Source: Microbacterium sp. Leaf288 (GTDB lineage: Bacteria > Actinomycetota > Actinomycetes > Actinomycetales > Microbacteriaceae). Taken from it: a DNA stretch of 64,000 nucleotides. Positions within the stretch are counted from its first letter, which is position 1. The number at the start of each line of letters is the position of its first letter. The notes under the pieces were generated by a model that worked only from the letters and a program-made list of their open reading frames with translations, made no database searches and was not told the origin of the DNA. Where the stretch lies: contig NZ_LMNI01000010.1 of assembly GCF_001422925.1 (NCBI RefSeq), positions 248,001-312,000 of the forward strand, in the 5' to 3' direction. The position numbers and the translations under genes were made by a program. Below, piece by piece: positions 8,893 through 17,208 of this stretch.

Positions 8893-9498
8893 CTAGGCCA
8901 CCAGTCCCGCGTACGTCACGAGCCGGAGGTGGTCGCGCTCGTAGACGAAGTCGTGGGTGGCGCCGTTGGCGAGCCGCTCGCCCTCCAGCGGCAGTTCGCC
9001 GGCGGTCGCGTGGCGCATCACCTCGCGGATGAGCGCGCCGTGGCTCACGACGATGAGCGAGGCCGCGGCGGGGGCGGTGGCGCGGCGGTGATCCCGCACG
9101 ACACCGCCGAGCGCCGTGATGGCGCGCGCGCGCAGATCGGCCCACGGCTCCGCGCCGGGCACCTCTGCGGTGTACCAGTCGCCCCAGCGGGTGCGGAACT
9201 CGTCGATGCCGACGCCCTCCGCCTCGCCGTAGGCGCGCTCGCGCAGGCCGGCATACGTCCGCGGTGCCGCAAGGCCCAGCTCGGCCGCGATGATCTCCGC
9301 GGTCTCGCGGGCGCGGGCCAGGTCGCTCGACACGACGGTCACGGGAACAGCGCCGTCGAGGCGTTCGCGCAGCACCTGCGCGGTCGCGCGGGCCTGTGCG
9401 CGACCGGTGTCGTTGAGGGGGATGTCCGTCGATCCCTGGATGCGCCGGTCGCGGTTCCAATCGGTCTCGCCGTGGCGGATCAGGGTGAGCGCGGTCAT
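8893..9498 (-). CDS. Histidine phosphatase (phosphoglycerate mutase-like) family protein
   Basis: A 201-residue enzyme of branch 1 of the histidine phosphatase superfamily. The catalytic phosphohistidine is in LIRHGETDWN (residues 5-14); SSDLARARETAEII and the second His in VVSHGALIREVM complete the active site. Such proteins act as broad phosphatases, phosphoglycerate mutases or RNase H-linked alpha-ribazole phosphatases, and the sequence alone does not decide. It probably heads a two-gene unit with the DUF1801 gene. Confidence 0.88.
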   Translation of the reverse strand: MTALTLIRHGETDWNRDRRIQGSTDIPLNDTGRAQARATAQVLRERLDGAVPVTVVSSDLARARETAEIIAAELGLAAPRTYAGLRERAYGEAEGVGIDEFRTRWGDWYTAEVPGAEPWADLRARAITALGGVVRDHRRATAPAAASLIVVSHGALIREVMRHATAGELPLEGERLANGATHDFVYERDHLRLVTYAGLVA

Positions 9499-9536
9499 GC
9501 TGTCGACCCTACCCGGGCCGCCTGGGCATCAGCCGC

Positions 9537-10391
9537 TCAGGCGAGCGAGGGCAGCCCGTCGGCGAGCGCGCGCAGTACCTCGCTGGTGCCGGCGTCGATC
9601 TTGACCGTCGCGCGGGCATCCGCGCGCGTCGCGCCGCGGTTCACGATGACGACGGGCAGGCGGCGGCGTCGCGCGCGCTCGAGCAGCCGGATGCCGGAGT
9701 TCACGACGAGTGAGGACCCCGCCACGATGAGCGCCTCGCTCGTGTGCACGAGCTGCTCCGCCTCGCGGAACTTCTCGGCGGGGATGAACTCGCCGAAGAA
9801 GACGACATCGGGCTTCAGCATCCCGCCGCACACACTGCATTCCGGGATGCGGAAGCCCTCGGTGCTCTCGGGGAGCACGTCGCCGTCGGGCCCGAGTGCG
9901 ACGTTCTCGGGCACACGGATCCACGGGTTGTCGTCCTCGACGCGGCGGGCGAGGTCGCGCCGGTCGAAGACCTGGCCGCAGTGGGTGCAGAAGATGCGGC
10001 GCATCGTGCCGTGGAGCTCCACGACGCGGCGGCTGCCGGCGCGCACGTGGAGTCCGTCCACGTTCTGGGTGACGACGCCGGTCGCGAGTCCTCGAGCTTC
10101 GAGGTCGGCGAGCGCGCGGTGCCCGGGGTTCGGCTCGGCGGACGCGAACGCCTGCCAGCCGAGGTGGCTGCCGACCCAGTAGCGACGTCGCGACGCATCG
10201 CTGGAGAGGAACTGCTCGACGGTCATCGGGGTCCGCACCGGAGCTCCTGCCCCGCGGTAGTCCGGGATGCCGGAATCCGTCGAGACGCCTGCCCCGGTCA
10301 GCACGGCGATCCGCCGGCCCGAGAGCGTGGCGATGGCCTGAGCCACGGCATCCGTCGTCCGGGCGTCCATTCCGCTCGCGATCGTCGTCAC
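9537..10391 (-). CDS. Sir2-family NAD-dependent protein deacetylase
   Basis: A 284-residue cytoplasmic sirtuin, which removes acyl groups from lysines using NAD. The NAD-binding loop GAGVSTDSGIPDYRG is at residues 33-47, TQNVDGLH follows, and the catalytic His is in ELHGTMRR. A structural zinc site is complete: FCTHCG and CSVCGG. The GTG at 10391 was preferred because GAAGGGGGTG lies seven bases upstream; ATG at 10370 is an alternative. It is divergent from the methyltransferase at 10473. Target proteins may include acyl-CoA synthetases, as in other actinobacteria (family knowledge). Confidence 0.92.
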   Translation of the reverse strand: MTTIASGMDARTTDAVAQAIATLSGRRIAVLTGAGVSTDSGIPDYRGAGAPVRTPMTVEQFLSSDASRRRYWVGSHLGWQAFASAEPNPGHRALADLEARGLATGVVTQNVDGLHVRAGSRRVVELHGTMRRIFCTHCGQVFDRRDLARRVEDDNPWIRVPENVALGPDGDVLPESTEGFRIPECSVCGGMLKPDVVFFGEFIPAEKFREAEQLVHTSEALIVAGSSLVVNSGIRLLERARRRRLPVVIVNRGATRADARATVKIDAGTSEVLRALADGLPSLA

Positions 10392-10472
10392 GGCGCACCC
10401 CCTTCGCGTCGAGTGTAGGCCCCGCGGTTTTCGGGGATGTTACGCAGCGGCACAGCGTGCCAGGATGAGCGC

Positions 10473-11246
10473 GTGGGCAGCTTCGGGGGCGTCAGCGCCG
10501 AGGAGTACGCGCGTTTCATGGGCCGTTTCTCGACCCCGCTGGCGGTCGAGTTCGCGACCGTCGGGCTCGAAGGCGTCGACGCGGACGCCCGGCTGCTGGA
10601 CGTCGGATGCGGGCCGGGGATGCTGACCCTCGAGCTCGTGAAGCGTCGCGGTCCTGAGGCGGTCAGCGCCGCCGACCCGGAACCCGCGTTCGTCGACGCG
10701 ACCGAGGAACTGTGCCCCGGCGTGGACGTCCGTGTCGCCGAAGCGGAGCATCTGCCGTTCGCCGACGGGGAGTTCGGGGCGACCCTGGCTCAGCTCGTCG
10801 TCCACTTCATGTCGGACCCGGTGCGCGGTGTGACGCAGATGGGCCGCGTGACGGCGCCGGGCGGCCGGGTCTCGGCCTGCGTGTGGGACCACGCGGGCGA
10901 TGGCGGACCGCTCTCGACGTTCTGGCGTGTGGCGCGCCGACTCGACGACGGCGTCCGCGGGGAGGCCGGTCTCAGCGGCGCCGCCCCTGGGCAGCTCGTC
11001 GACATCTTCCGGCGCGCGGGCCTCGCCGACGTCACCCAGACGGTGGTCGAGTGCACGGTGTCGTTCCCGGACTTCGCTGACTGGTGGGATCCGTTCCTCC
11101 TCGGTGTCGGGCCGGCCGGCCGGTACGTCGCCACCCTCGGCCGGGGCGAGGTCGCGCGACTGGAGCAGGCGCTGCGCGACGAGCTCGGCGACGGCGGGTT
11201 CACGGTGACGGCGCGAGCCTGGACGGCGGTCGGCACCCCGGCCTGA
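10473..11246 (+). CDS. Class I SAM-dependent methyltransferase
   Basis: A 257-residue methyltransferase of the UbiE/type-11 group. The SAM-binding loop LLDVGCGPGM is at residues 41-50, followed by an acidic post-motif (SAADPEP) and HLPFADGEFGATLAQLVVHFM. The GTG at 10473 is preferred over an in-frame ATG at 10437 because AGGA precedes it at about seven bases and the protein then begins with the usual YARFMGRFS segment. Substrate cannot be told from sequence. It is followed closely by an rRNA/tRNA methyltransferase gene, so both may be one transcript. Confidence 0.85.
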   Translation: MGSFGGVSAEEYARFMGRFSTPLAVEFATVGLEGVDADARLLDVGCGPGMLTLELVKRRGPEAVSAADPEPAFVDATEELCPGVDVRVAEAEHLPFADGEFGATLAQLVVHFMSDPVRGVTQMGRVTAPGGRVSACVWDHAGDGGPLSTFWRVARRLDDGVRGEAGLSGAAPGQLVDIFRRAGLADVTQTVVECTVSFPDFADWWDPFLLGVGPAGRYVATLGRGEVARLEQALRDELGDGGFTVTARAWTAVGTPA

Positions 11247-11269
11247 GCGCCGTGCGACGATGGGACGCG

Positions 11270-12073
11270 ATGCACGCGATCCAGATCACCGACGCCTCCG
11301 ACGAGCGCCTCGCGGACTACCGCGATCTCACCGATGTCGCGCTGAGGCGCGTGATCGAGCCCGAGGGCGGCTTGTACATCGCCGAGTCGGCGAAGGTGAT
11401 CGGTCGCGCGATCGCGGCCGGCCATCGGCCGCGCTCGGTGCTCGTGCAGGAGAAGTGGCTCCCCGACGTGGAGGAGCTGGTGACGGATGCCTCGACCCCG
11501 GTGTACGTCGTCGCCCCCGAGATCGCCGAGTCCCTGACCGGGTATGCGGTGCACCGCGGCGCGCTGGCGTCGATGCACCGGCCCGAGCTCCCGTCGGTGG
11601 CCGACGTCGTCGCGGGCGCGCGGCTCGTCGTCGTGCTCGAGGACATCGTCGACCACACCAATGTGGGCGCGATCTTCCGCGCGGCCGCCGGCCTCGGCGC
11701 CGACGCGGTGCTCGTGAGTCCGAGATGCGCCGACCCGCTCTACCGGCGGAGCGTCCGGGTGAGCATGGGCACCGTCTTCCAGGTGCCGTGGACGCGGCTG
11801 CCCGAGTGGGATGAGGCACGCGCGGTGCTGCACGATTCGGGCTTCGAACTCGCCGCGCTCGCCTTGTCGGACGCCGCTGTCTCGCTCGACGCCTTCCGCG
11901 CGCGCCGGCCGGAACGGGTCGCGCTCATGCTCGGCGCGGAGGGCGACGGGCTGTCGCGCCGGGCGCTCGAGGCGGCCGACACCGTCGTCACGATCCCCAT
12001 GGCGGGTGGCGTCGACTCCCTCAATGTCGCCGCGGCGAGCGCGGTGGCGCTGTGGGAGCTGCGGGCGCGCTGA
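11270..12073 (+). CDS. TrmH/SpoU-family RNA 2'-O-methyltransferase
   Basis: A 267-residue SPOUT methyltransferase modifying ribose 2'-OH in tRNA or rRNA. The three SPOUT motifs are visible: motif 1 DIVDHTNVGAIFRAAAGLGAD, motif 2 MLGAEGDGLS, and motif 3 with the trefoil-knot residues IPMAGGVDSLNVAAASAVAL. The N-terminal domain (residues 1-110) resembles the substrate-binding region of SpoU proteins. GTG at 11252 could add six residues; ATG 11270 was chosen. Which RNA position is modified is unknown. Confidence 0.88.
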   Translation: MHAIQITDASDERLADYRDLTDVALRRVIEPEGGLYIAESAKVIGRAIAAGHRPRSVLVQEKWLPDVEELVTDASTPVYVVAPEIAESLTGYAVHRGALASMHRPELPSVADVVAGARLVVVLEDIVDHTNVGAIFRAAAGLGADAVLVSPRCADPLYRRSVRVSMGTVFQVPWTRLPEWDEARAVLHDSGFELAALALSDAAVSLDAFRARRPERVALMLGAEGDGLSRRALEAADTVVTIPMAGGVDSLNVAAASAVALWELRAR

Positions 12074-12098
12074 CCTGCGGCGGGCAGCGTCGCCGAGG

Positions 12099-12788
12099 TC
12101 AGGCGCCCGGTCGCACCATCAGCTCGGTGAGGTCGGCGTCGCGGGGCAGGTCGAGGGCCGCCAGGATCGCCGTCGCGACGGATGCCGGGTCGATCCACTG
12201 CGACGCGTCGTAGTCCGCGCCCTCCTGCTGGTGGACCTTCTCCTGCATGGGCGTCGCCGTGCGCCCGGGGTACACGGTGGTCACGCGCACGCCGTTCGCG
12301 CGCTCCTCCTCGCGGAGGGCATCCGCGACGGCGCGCACCGCGAACTTGCTCGCGCCGTACGAACCCCACTTGGGGCTGACACGCAGGCCGGCGCCGGAGT
12401 TCACGAACACGACGCGTCCGCGGGCCGTGCGGAGGGCGGGGAGCATGAGGCGGGTGAGCTCCGCAGGGGCCACGGCGTTGACGTTGAGCTGGTGCTGCCA
12501 CGTCGCGACCGGCGTCTCGCCGATCGCCCCGAGCTCCACGACGCCGGCCACATGGATGAGCGAGTCGAGCTGCGGCGGCACGCTCTGGTGGCTGAACGCC
12601 CACGACAGGCGAGCGGGGTCGGCGAGGTCTCCGACGAGGGTCTGCGCGCCCGGGAAGCGCTGTCGCAGCTGCGCCGCACGGCCCGCGTCCCGTGCGAGCA
12701 GCCACAGGTCGTCGCCGCGGGCGGCGAGGCGCTCCGTCAGCGCGGCCCCGATGCCCGAACCGGCACCGGTGACGAGGTGCGTCGCCAT
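12099..12788 (-). CDS. Short-chain dehydrogenase/reductase
   Basis: A 229-residue classical SDR. It shows the cofactor motif TGAGSGIGAAL (residues 7-17), a conserved Ser in FVNSGAG, and the catalytic YGASK. It is a cytoplasmic NAD(P)-dependent oxidoreductase of unknown substrate. It is separated by one base from the end of the SGNH hydrolase gene upstream, so the two are probably co-expressed. Slightly short for an SDR but complete at both ends. Confidence 0.87.
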   Translation of the reverse strand: MATHLVTGAGSGIGAALTERLAARGDDLWLLARDAGRAAQLRQRFPGAQTLVGDLADPARLSWAFSHQSVPPQLDSLIHVAGVVELGAIGETPVATWQHQLNVNAVAPAELTRLMLPALRTARGRVVFVNSGAGLRVSPKWGSYGASKFAVRAVADALREEERANGVRVTTVYPGRTATPMQEKVHQQEGADYDASQWIDPASVATAILAALDLPRDADLTELMVRPGA

Positions 12789-12789
12789 G

Positions 12790-13650
12790 TCAGGCCTCCT
12801 CGCCGCGCGGCGCCGCGGGGTCCGGCCCCGGGACGATCGTGATCACCGGGAGCGGGTCGGGTCGCTTGGCCGTGACATGGTCGCCGGAAGACTGGTGGCG
12901 AAGGCGCCGCAGCACCCACGGCACGAGGTACTCGCGCGCCCACATGACGTCGACCGCCCGCGCTTCGCGCCACGTGCGCAGCGGAAGCGGGTCGGGCTGC
13001 ATCGGCTGCAGGTCGTTCGGCACGTTCAGAGCGCGCAGCACCATGCGCGCGACCTCGTGGTGGCCGAGCGCGTTGTAATGCAGGCGGTCATCGTCGAAGA
13101 AGCGCATGTCCTGCACCTCTTTGAGCGCCCACTGGTCGGCGACGATGCAGTCGTACTTGTCGGCGATCGCGCGGATGTTCTCGTTGTAGATGGCGACCTT
13201 GCCGCGGATGCCGCGGAACACGGGCGTGAACGCCGTGTCGATGCCGGTGAAGACCACGACGGTGGCGCCGTCGCGGGAGAGGCGCACGACGGCGTCCTCG
13301 AAGCGCTGTGCGACGTGGTCGGGGTCGCCGTTGGGCCGGATGACGTCGTTGCCGCCGGCCGAGAAGGTCACGAGGTCGGGCTTGAGGGCGATCGCCGGCG
13401 CCACCTGTTCGTCGACGATCTGGCCGATGAGGCGCCCGCGGATCGCGAGATTGGCGTAGGCGAAGTCGTCGACCTGCTCCGAGAGCACCTCGGCGACGCG
13501 GTCCGCCCAGCCGCGGAACCCGTTCGGGGCCGACGGCTCGGGGTCGCCCACGCCCTCTGTGAACGAGTCGCCGATCGCGACGTAGCGGCGCCACGGGTGC
13601 GGCTGGACGTTTGCGACGTACGGGCTTCGGGGATCTTCTCTCGTGGACAT
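12790..13650 (-). CDS. SGNH/GDSL hydrolase
   Basis: A 286-residue SGNH-fold esterase/lipase. All four blocks are present: block I AIGDSFTEGVGD with the catalytic Ser, block II ANLAIRGRLI with Gly, block III SAGGNDVIRP with Asn, and block V DDRLHYNALGH with Asp and His. No signal peptide is seen, so it should act in the cytoplasm, possibly as an acyl-esterase. A paralogue with the same blocks lies at 56737-57498. Start ATG at 13650 is the likely one. Confidence 0.9.
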   Translation of the reverse strand: MSTREDPRSPYVANVQPHPWRRYVAIGDSFTEGVGDPEPSAPNGFRGWADRVAEVLSEQVDDFAYANLAIRGRLIGQIVDEQVAPAIALKPDLVTFSAGGNDVIRPNGDPDHVAQRFEDAVVRLSRDGATVVVFTGIDTAFTPVFRGIRGKVAIYNENIRAIADKYDCIVADQWALKEVQDMRFFDDDRLHYNALGHHEVARMVLRALNVPNDLQPMQPDPLPLRTWREARAVDVMWAREYLVPWVLRRLRHQSSGDHVTAKRPDPLPVITIVPGPDPAAPRGEEA

Positions 13651-13774
13651 CGCTCTTCCGTTCCTCGGCTTGTGACCGACAGTCAGGCTATCGCGGCGGG
13701 GTGACGCACCGGCCCGCGATGTCGTGCGGGTCGTCTATCGTGGTGACTCGTTGTCTACGGGGGAGGTGTGATCG

Positions 13775-15685
13775 GTGACGGACGAAACGACGATCGAATC
13801 GCCGCCCGCCCTCCCCGAGCACCCCCTCACGGAATCGGCATCCGACGGCCGTCTCACCACCGGCCCGCACGGCGCCGAAGCGCACATCGGCAGCTTCGCC
13901 GCGGAGCACCTCTCACCGACCTACCCGCAGCGCGCCCCCTGGGGAACCGCGCAGCGGCTGCGGGCGTGGCAGGCAGAGGCGCTCGACCTCTACTTCGGAC
14001 TGGATGGCCCCGACGGCCCAGGCGGCGGACCCCGCGACTTCCTCGCGGCGGCCACCCCGGGCGCCGGCAAGACGACGTTCGCCCTCCGTCTCGCGAGCGA
14101 GCTGCTGCGGCGGCGTGTCGTCGACCGCATCATCGTCGTCGCTCCCACGGAGCACCTCAAGACGCAGTGGGCAGACGCGGCCGCGCGGGTGGGCATCCGC
14201 CTCGACCCCGCCTTCAGCAACCGCCATTTCGCGCCCGCCCGCCAGTACCACGGCGTCGCCGTGACGTACGCGCAGGTCGCGGTCAAGGCATCCGTCCATC
14301 AGCGGCTCACGATGGACGCGAAGACGCTCGTGATCCTCGACGAGGTGCACCACGGCGGCGACGCGCTGAGTTGGGGCGACGCCCTGCGCGAGGCCTACGC
14401 GCGGGCGACCCGCCGGCTGCTGCTCAGCGGAACCCCGTTCCGCAGCGACACCGCGCCCATCCCGTTCGTCGAGTACCACCCCGACGCCAAGGGCATCCGG
14501 GTCTCGCGCACCGACTACGCCTACGGCTACCGCCGTGCGCTCGAAGACGGCGTCGTGCGTCCCGTTCTGTTCATGGTCTACGCCGGGCAGATGCGCTGGC
14601 GCACCAAGACCGGCGAGGAGATGGAGGCGCAGCTCGGCCAGGACAACACCAAGGACATCACCTCGCAGGCCTGGCGCACCGCGCTCGACCCCGAAGGCGA
14701 CTGGATCCCCGCCGTGCTGCGGTCGGCCGACCGCCGGCTCACCGAAGTGCGCGAGCACGTTCCGGATGCCGGCGGCCTGGTGATCGCGACGGATCAGACG
14801 GCCGCGCGCGCCTACGCCGCGATCCTGCACGACATCAGCGGCGAGGCGCCGACCGTCGTGCTGTCGGACGAGGCCGAGGCGTCGAGCCGCATCGAAGAGT
14901 TCTCGACCTCGACGAGCCGCTGGATGGTCGCCGTGCGCATGGTGTCGGAGGGCGTCGACGTGCCGCGCCTCGCCGTCGGCGTGTACGCGACGAGCGCCTC
15001 GACGCCGCTGTTCTTCGCGCAGGCCATCGGGCGCTTCGTGCGCGCGCGCCGTCGCGGTGAGACCGCGAGCGTGTTCCTGCCGAACGTGCCGCAGCTGCTC
15101 GCCCTCGCGAACGAGATGGAGCGGCAGCGCGACCACGCGCTGGACCGCGACTCCGACGGCGAGGACGAGTGGAACGCCGAAGAAGACCTGATGAACGCCG
15201 CCGAGCGCGAGGACAAGGCTTCCGACGCGCTCGAGGAGGAGTTCTCGTATCAGGCCCTGGGTTCGCTCGCGCACTTCGACCGCGTGCTCTTCGACGGCCA
15301 GGAGTTCGGCCAGCTCGCCGTTCCGGGCACCCCCGAGGAGGAGGAGTTCCTGGGCATCCCGGGCCTGCTGGAACCCGACCAGGTGCACGACGTCCTGATG
15401 TCGCGGGTCTCACGCCAGTCGCGGCACCGCACCGCGCGCGAGGCGCAGGAGGCGACGGAGCCTGCGGAGGAGCCCGCGCTGCCCCAGGCGCTGCACCGCA
15501 CGCTCAAGGAGCAGCGCCAGCTCCTCAACAGCCTCGTCGGCCTCTACGCCCGCCAGACGGGCGAGGCCCACGGCCTCGTGCACGCCGAGCTGCGCCGGAT
15601 CTGCGGCGGCCCCGCCGTGTCGCACGCGACGGTGACCCAGCTGCAGTCGCGCATCGACGTGCTGCGCAAGCGCGTCCGCTCCTGA
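13775..15685 (+). CDS. DEAD/DEAH-type helicase with a long acidic C-terminal part
   Basis: A 636-residue superfamily 2 helicase-like ATPase. Walker A is ATPGAGKTTFALR (about residue 92), the Walker B box reads DEVHH, motif III SGTPFRSD, and the last helicase motif AIGRFVRARR. The region after residue 450 is acidic and alpha-helical. The fold resembles the helicase subunit of type III restriction or XPB-like enzymes, and close relatives are widespread single genes in Microbacteriaceae. GTG at 13775 follows GGGGGAGG at about eight bases. Cellular role not known. Confidence 0.88.
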   Translation: MTDETTIESPPALPEHPLTESASDGRLTTGPHGAEAHIGSFAAEHLSPTYPQRAPWGTAQRLRAWQAEALDLYFGLDGPDGPGGGPRDFLAAATPGAGKTTFALRLASELLRRRVVDRIIVVAPTEHLKTQWADAAARVGIRLDPAFSNRHFAPARQYHGVAVTYAQVAVKASVHQRLTMDAKTLVILDEVHHGGDALSWGDALREAYARATRRLLLSGTPFRSDTAPIPFVEYHPDAKGIRVSRTDYAYGYRRALEDGVVRPVLFMVYAGQMRWRTKTGEEMEAQLGQDNTKDITSQAWRTALDPEGDWIPAVLRSADRRLTEVREHVPDAGGLVIATDQTAARAYAAILHDISGEAPTVVLSDEAEASSRIEEFSTSTSRWMVAVRMVSEGVDVPRLAVGVYATSASTPLFFAQAIGRFVRARRRGETASVFLPNVPQLLALANEMERQRDHALDRDSDGEDEWNAEEDLMNAAEREDKASDALEEEFSYQALGSLAHFDRVLFDGQEFGQLAVPGTPEEEEFLGIPGLLEPDQVHDVLMSRVSRQSRHRTAREAQEATEPAEEPALPQALHRTLKEQRQLLNSLVGLYARQTGEAHGLVHAELRRICGGPAVSHATVTQLQSRIDVLRKRVRS

Positions 15686-15835
15686 CTCCTGGCGCTCGAG
15701 CTCGGGCTGCGCGGCGCCCTCGAGGGCCGGTGAGGTTCGGAACCCCGAAATGCTGGCAATCCTCGGTTCTGGGCCGGCGGTGCCCCGGGCGGTGGCTAGC
15801 GTTGACGGGTCCCGCACCCCTGACTGGAGGACCGA

Positions 15836-16924
15836 GTGAGCACGCCCGCCGCACCGACCGACCGCGATCGACGCCGCTGGGCGCGGTACCTCGTCAACGA
15901 GCGGGCGGAGGCGCACGTCTACCGCGAGCTCGCGGGGCGCCGCACGGGGGAGGAGCGCGAGATCCTGCTCGCGCTCGCCGAGGCCGAGGGGCGCCATGAG
16001 GCGCACTGGCTGCAGCTGCTGGGCAGTGAGCCGGCACGACTGCCGCAGGCCGACGTCCGCACCCGCATGCTCGGCTGGATGGCCAAGCGGTTCGGCTCGA
16101 TCTTCGTGCTGGCTCTCGCTCAGAACGCCGAGGCCCGCTCGCCCTACGACGACGAGCCGTTCGCGACCCCGACGATGGCGGCGGACGAGCGGATCCACCA
16201 CGAGGTCGTGCGCGGGCTCGCCGCCCGCGGACGCCGTCGCCTGTCGGGCACGTTCCGCGCGGCGGTCTTCGGCGCGAACGACGGCCTCGTCTCGAACCTC
16301 GCGCTCGTCATGGGCATCGGCGCCACCGGGGTGTCGAGCCAGTTCGTGCTCTTCAGCGGCATCGCGGGCCTGCTCGCCGGCGCGCTGTCGATGGGTGCGG
16401 GGGAGTTCGTGTCGGTCCGCTCCCAGCGGGAGCTGCTGGCGGCCACCGAGCCGAGCGACTACGCCGACGGCGCGATCCCGCACCTCGACATCGACGCCAA
16501 CGAGCTGGCGCTCGTCTACCGGACCCGCGGGATGCCGGAGGCCGAGGCGTCCGCGCGCGCCCGCCGCGTCGTCGAGGCCGCGCACGCGCTGGGTCAGGGA
16601 CGCACCGACACCGGCCCGATCTCGGTCGCCGACCACGAAGAGGTCGTGGGAAGCGCCTGGGCCGCCGCGCTGTCGAGCTTCCTGTTCTTCGCGTCCGGCG
16701 CGATCATCCCGGTGCTGCCGTGGATCTTCGGCCTGTCCGGCCTCACCGCCGTCGTCGTGGCGCTCGTGCTCGTCGGGATCGCGCTGATGTCGACCGGTGC
16801 CGCGGTGGGCCTGCTGTCGGGCGCACCGCCGCTCAAGCGCGCGCTCCGTCAGCTCGCGATCGGCTTCGGCGCCGCCGCGGTGACGTACGTCCTCGGCCTG
16901 CTGTTCGGCGTTTCGATGGGATGA
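15836..16924 (+). CDS. VIT1/CCC1-family transporter with N-terminal rubrerythrin-like domain
   Basis: A 362-residue two-part protein. The first 140 residues are helical and ferritin-like (EAHVYRELAGRRTGEEREILLALAEAEGRHEAHW contains spaced Glu/His typical of diiron or metal-binding helices). The second part is a VIT1/CCC1-type iron/manganese carrier of five predicted membrane helices, with the signature GANDGLVSNLALVMG and a cytosolic metal-binding segment rich in Glu. It would export or store Fe/Mn. GTG at 15836 follows TGGAGG at a five-base spacing. It stands alone, 150 bases after the helicase gene. Confidence 0.88.
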   Translation: MSTPAAPTDRDRRRWARYLVNERAEAHVYRELAGRRTGEEREILLALAEAEGRHEAHWLQLLGSEPARLPQADVRTRMLGWMAKRFGSIFVLALAQNAEARSPYDDEPFATPTMAADERIHHEVVRGLAARGRRRLSGTFRAAVFGANDGLVSNLALVMGIGATGVSSQFVLFSGIAGLLAGALSMGAGEFVSVRSQRELLAATEPSDYADGAIPHLDIDANELALVYRTRGMPEAEASARARRVVEAAHALGQGRTDTGPISVADHEEVVGSAWAAALSSFLFFASGAIIPVLPWIFGLSGLTAVVVALVLVGIALMSTGAAVGLLSGAPPLKRALRQLAIGFGAAAVTYVLGLLFGVSMG

Positions 16925-17005
16925 CGCGCCCGGGCGTCCGCCGATTCGTTGAACCTCCGGCGACGTGGTAATGTCATTCCTCGGTTGCGAAACCGAAAAC
17001 CACCT

Positions 17006-17090
17006 GCGCGGGTGGCGGAATAGGTAGACGCGCTAGCTTGAGGTGCTAGTGCCCGTATAGGGCGTGGGGGTTCAAGTCCCCCCTCGCGCA
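17006..17090 (+). tRNA. tRNA-Leu, anticodon GAG
   Basis: A complete 85-nt tRNA. The acceptor stem GCGCGGG pairs with CTCGCGC at the 3' end with discriminator A (17090). The anticodon stem CTAGC/GCTAG encloses TTGAGGT, giving anticodon GAG at 17040-17042, which reads CUC/CUU leucine codons. A long variable arm precedes the T arm (GGTTCAAGTCC), as expected for leucine. The 3' CCA is not encoded. Confidence 0.95.
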
Positions 17091-17095
17091 CAGTG

Positions 17096-17123
17096 AAGAA
17101 GGCCCCCGAAAGGGGGCCTTCTT
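17096..17123 (+). terminator. Rho-independent terminator of the tRNA-Leu gene
   Basis: A 12-bp perfect stem (AAGAAGGCCCCC, 17096-17107, with its complement 17112-17123) closes a GAAA tetraloop and starts six bases after the tRNA ends. The 3' arm itself ends in TTCTT, followed by TCG, so it can act in both directions. Confidence 0.85.
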
Positions 17124-17208
17124 TCGTCGTTGCGGACCCTGAGTCCTTCGGTGTCGCGCGCTCCTCGCGGAAACGGACGGGAAACGAGTGACCGGTAGGT
17201 TTGAGCCC

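Noticed and set aside
17006-17090. tRNA-Leu as an integration site for the island
   Set aside because: The island lies 26 kb away and no copy of the tRNA 3' end was noticed near it.
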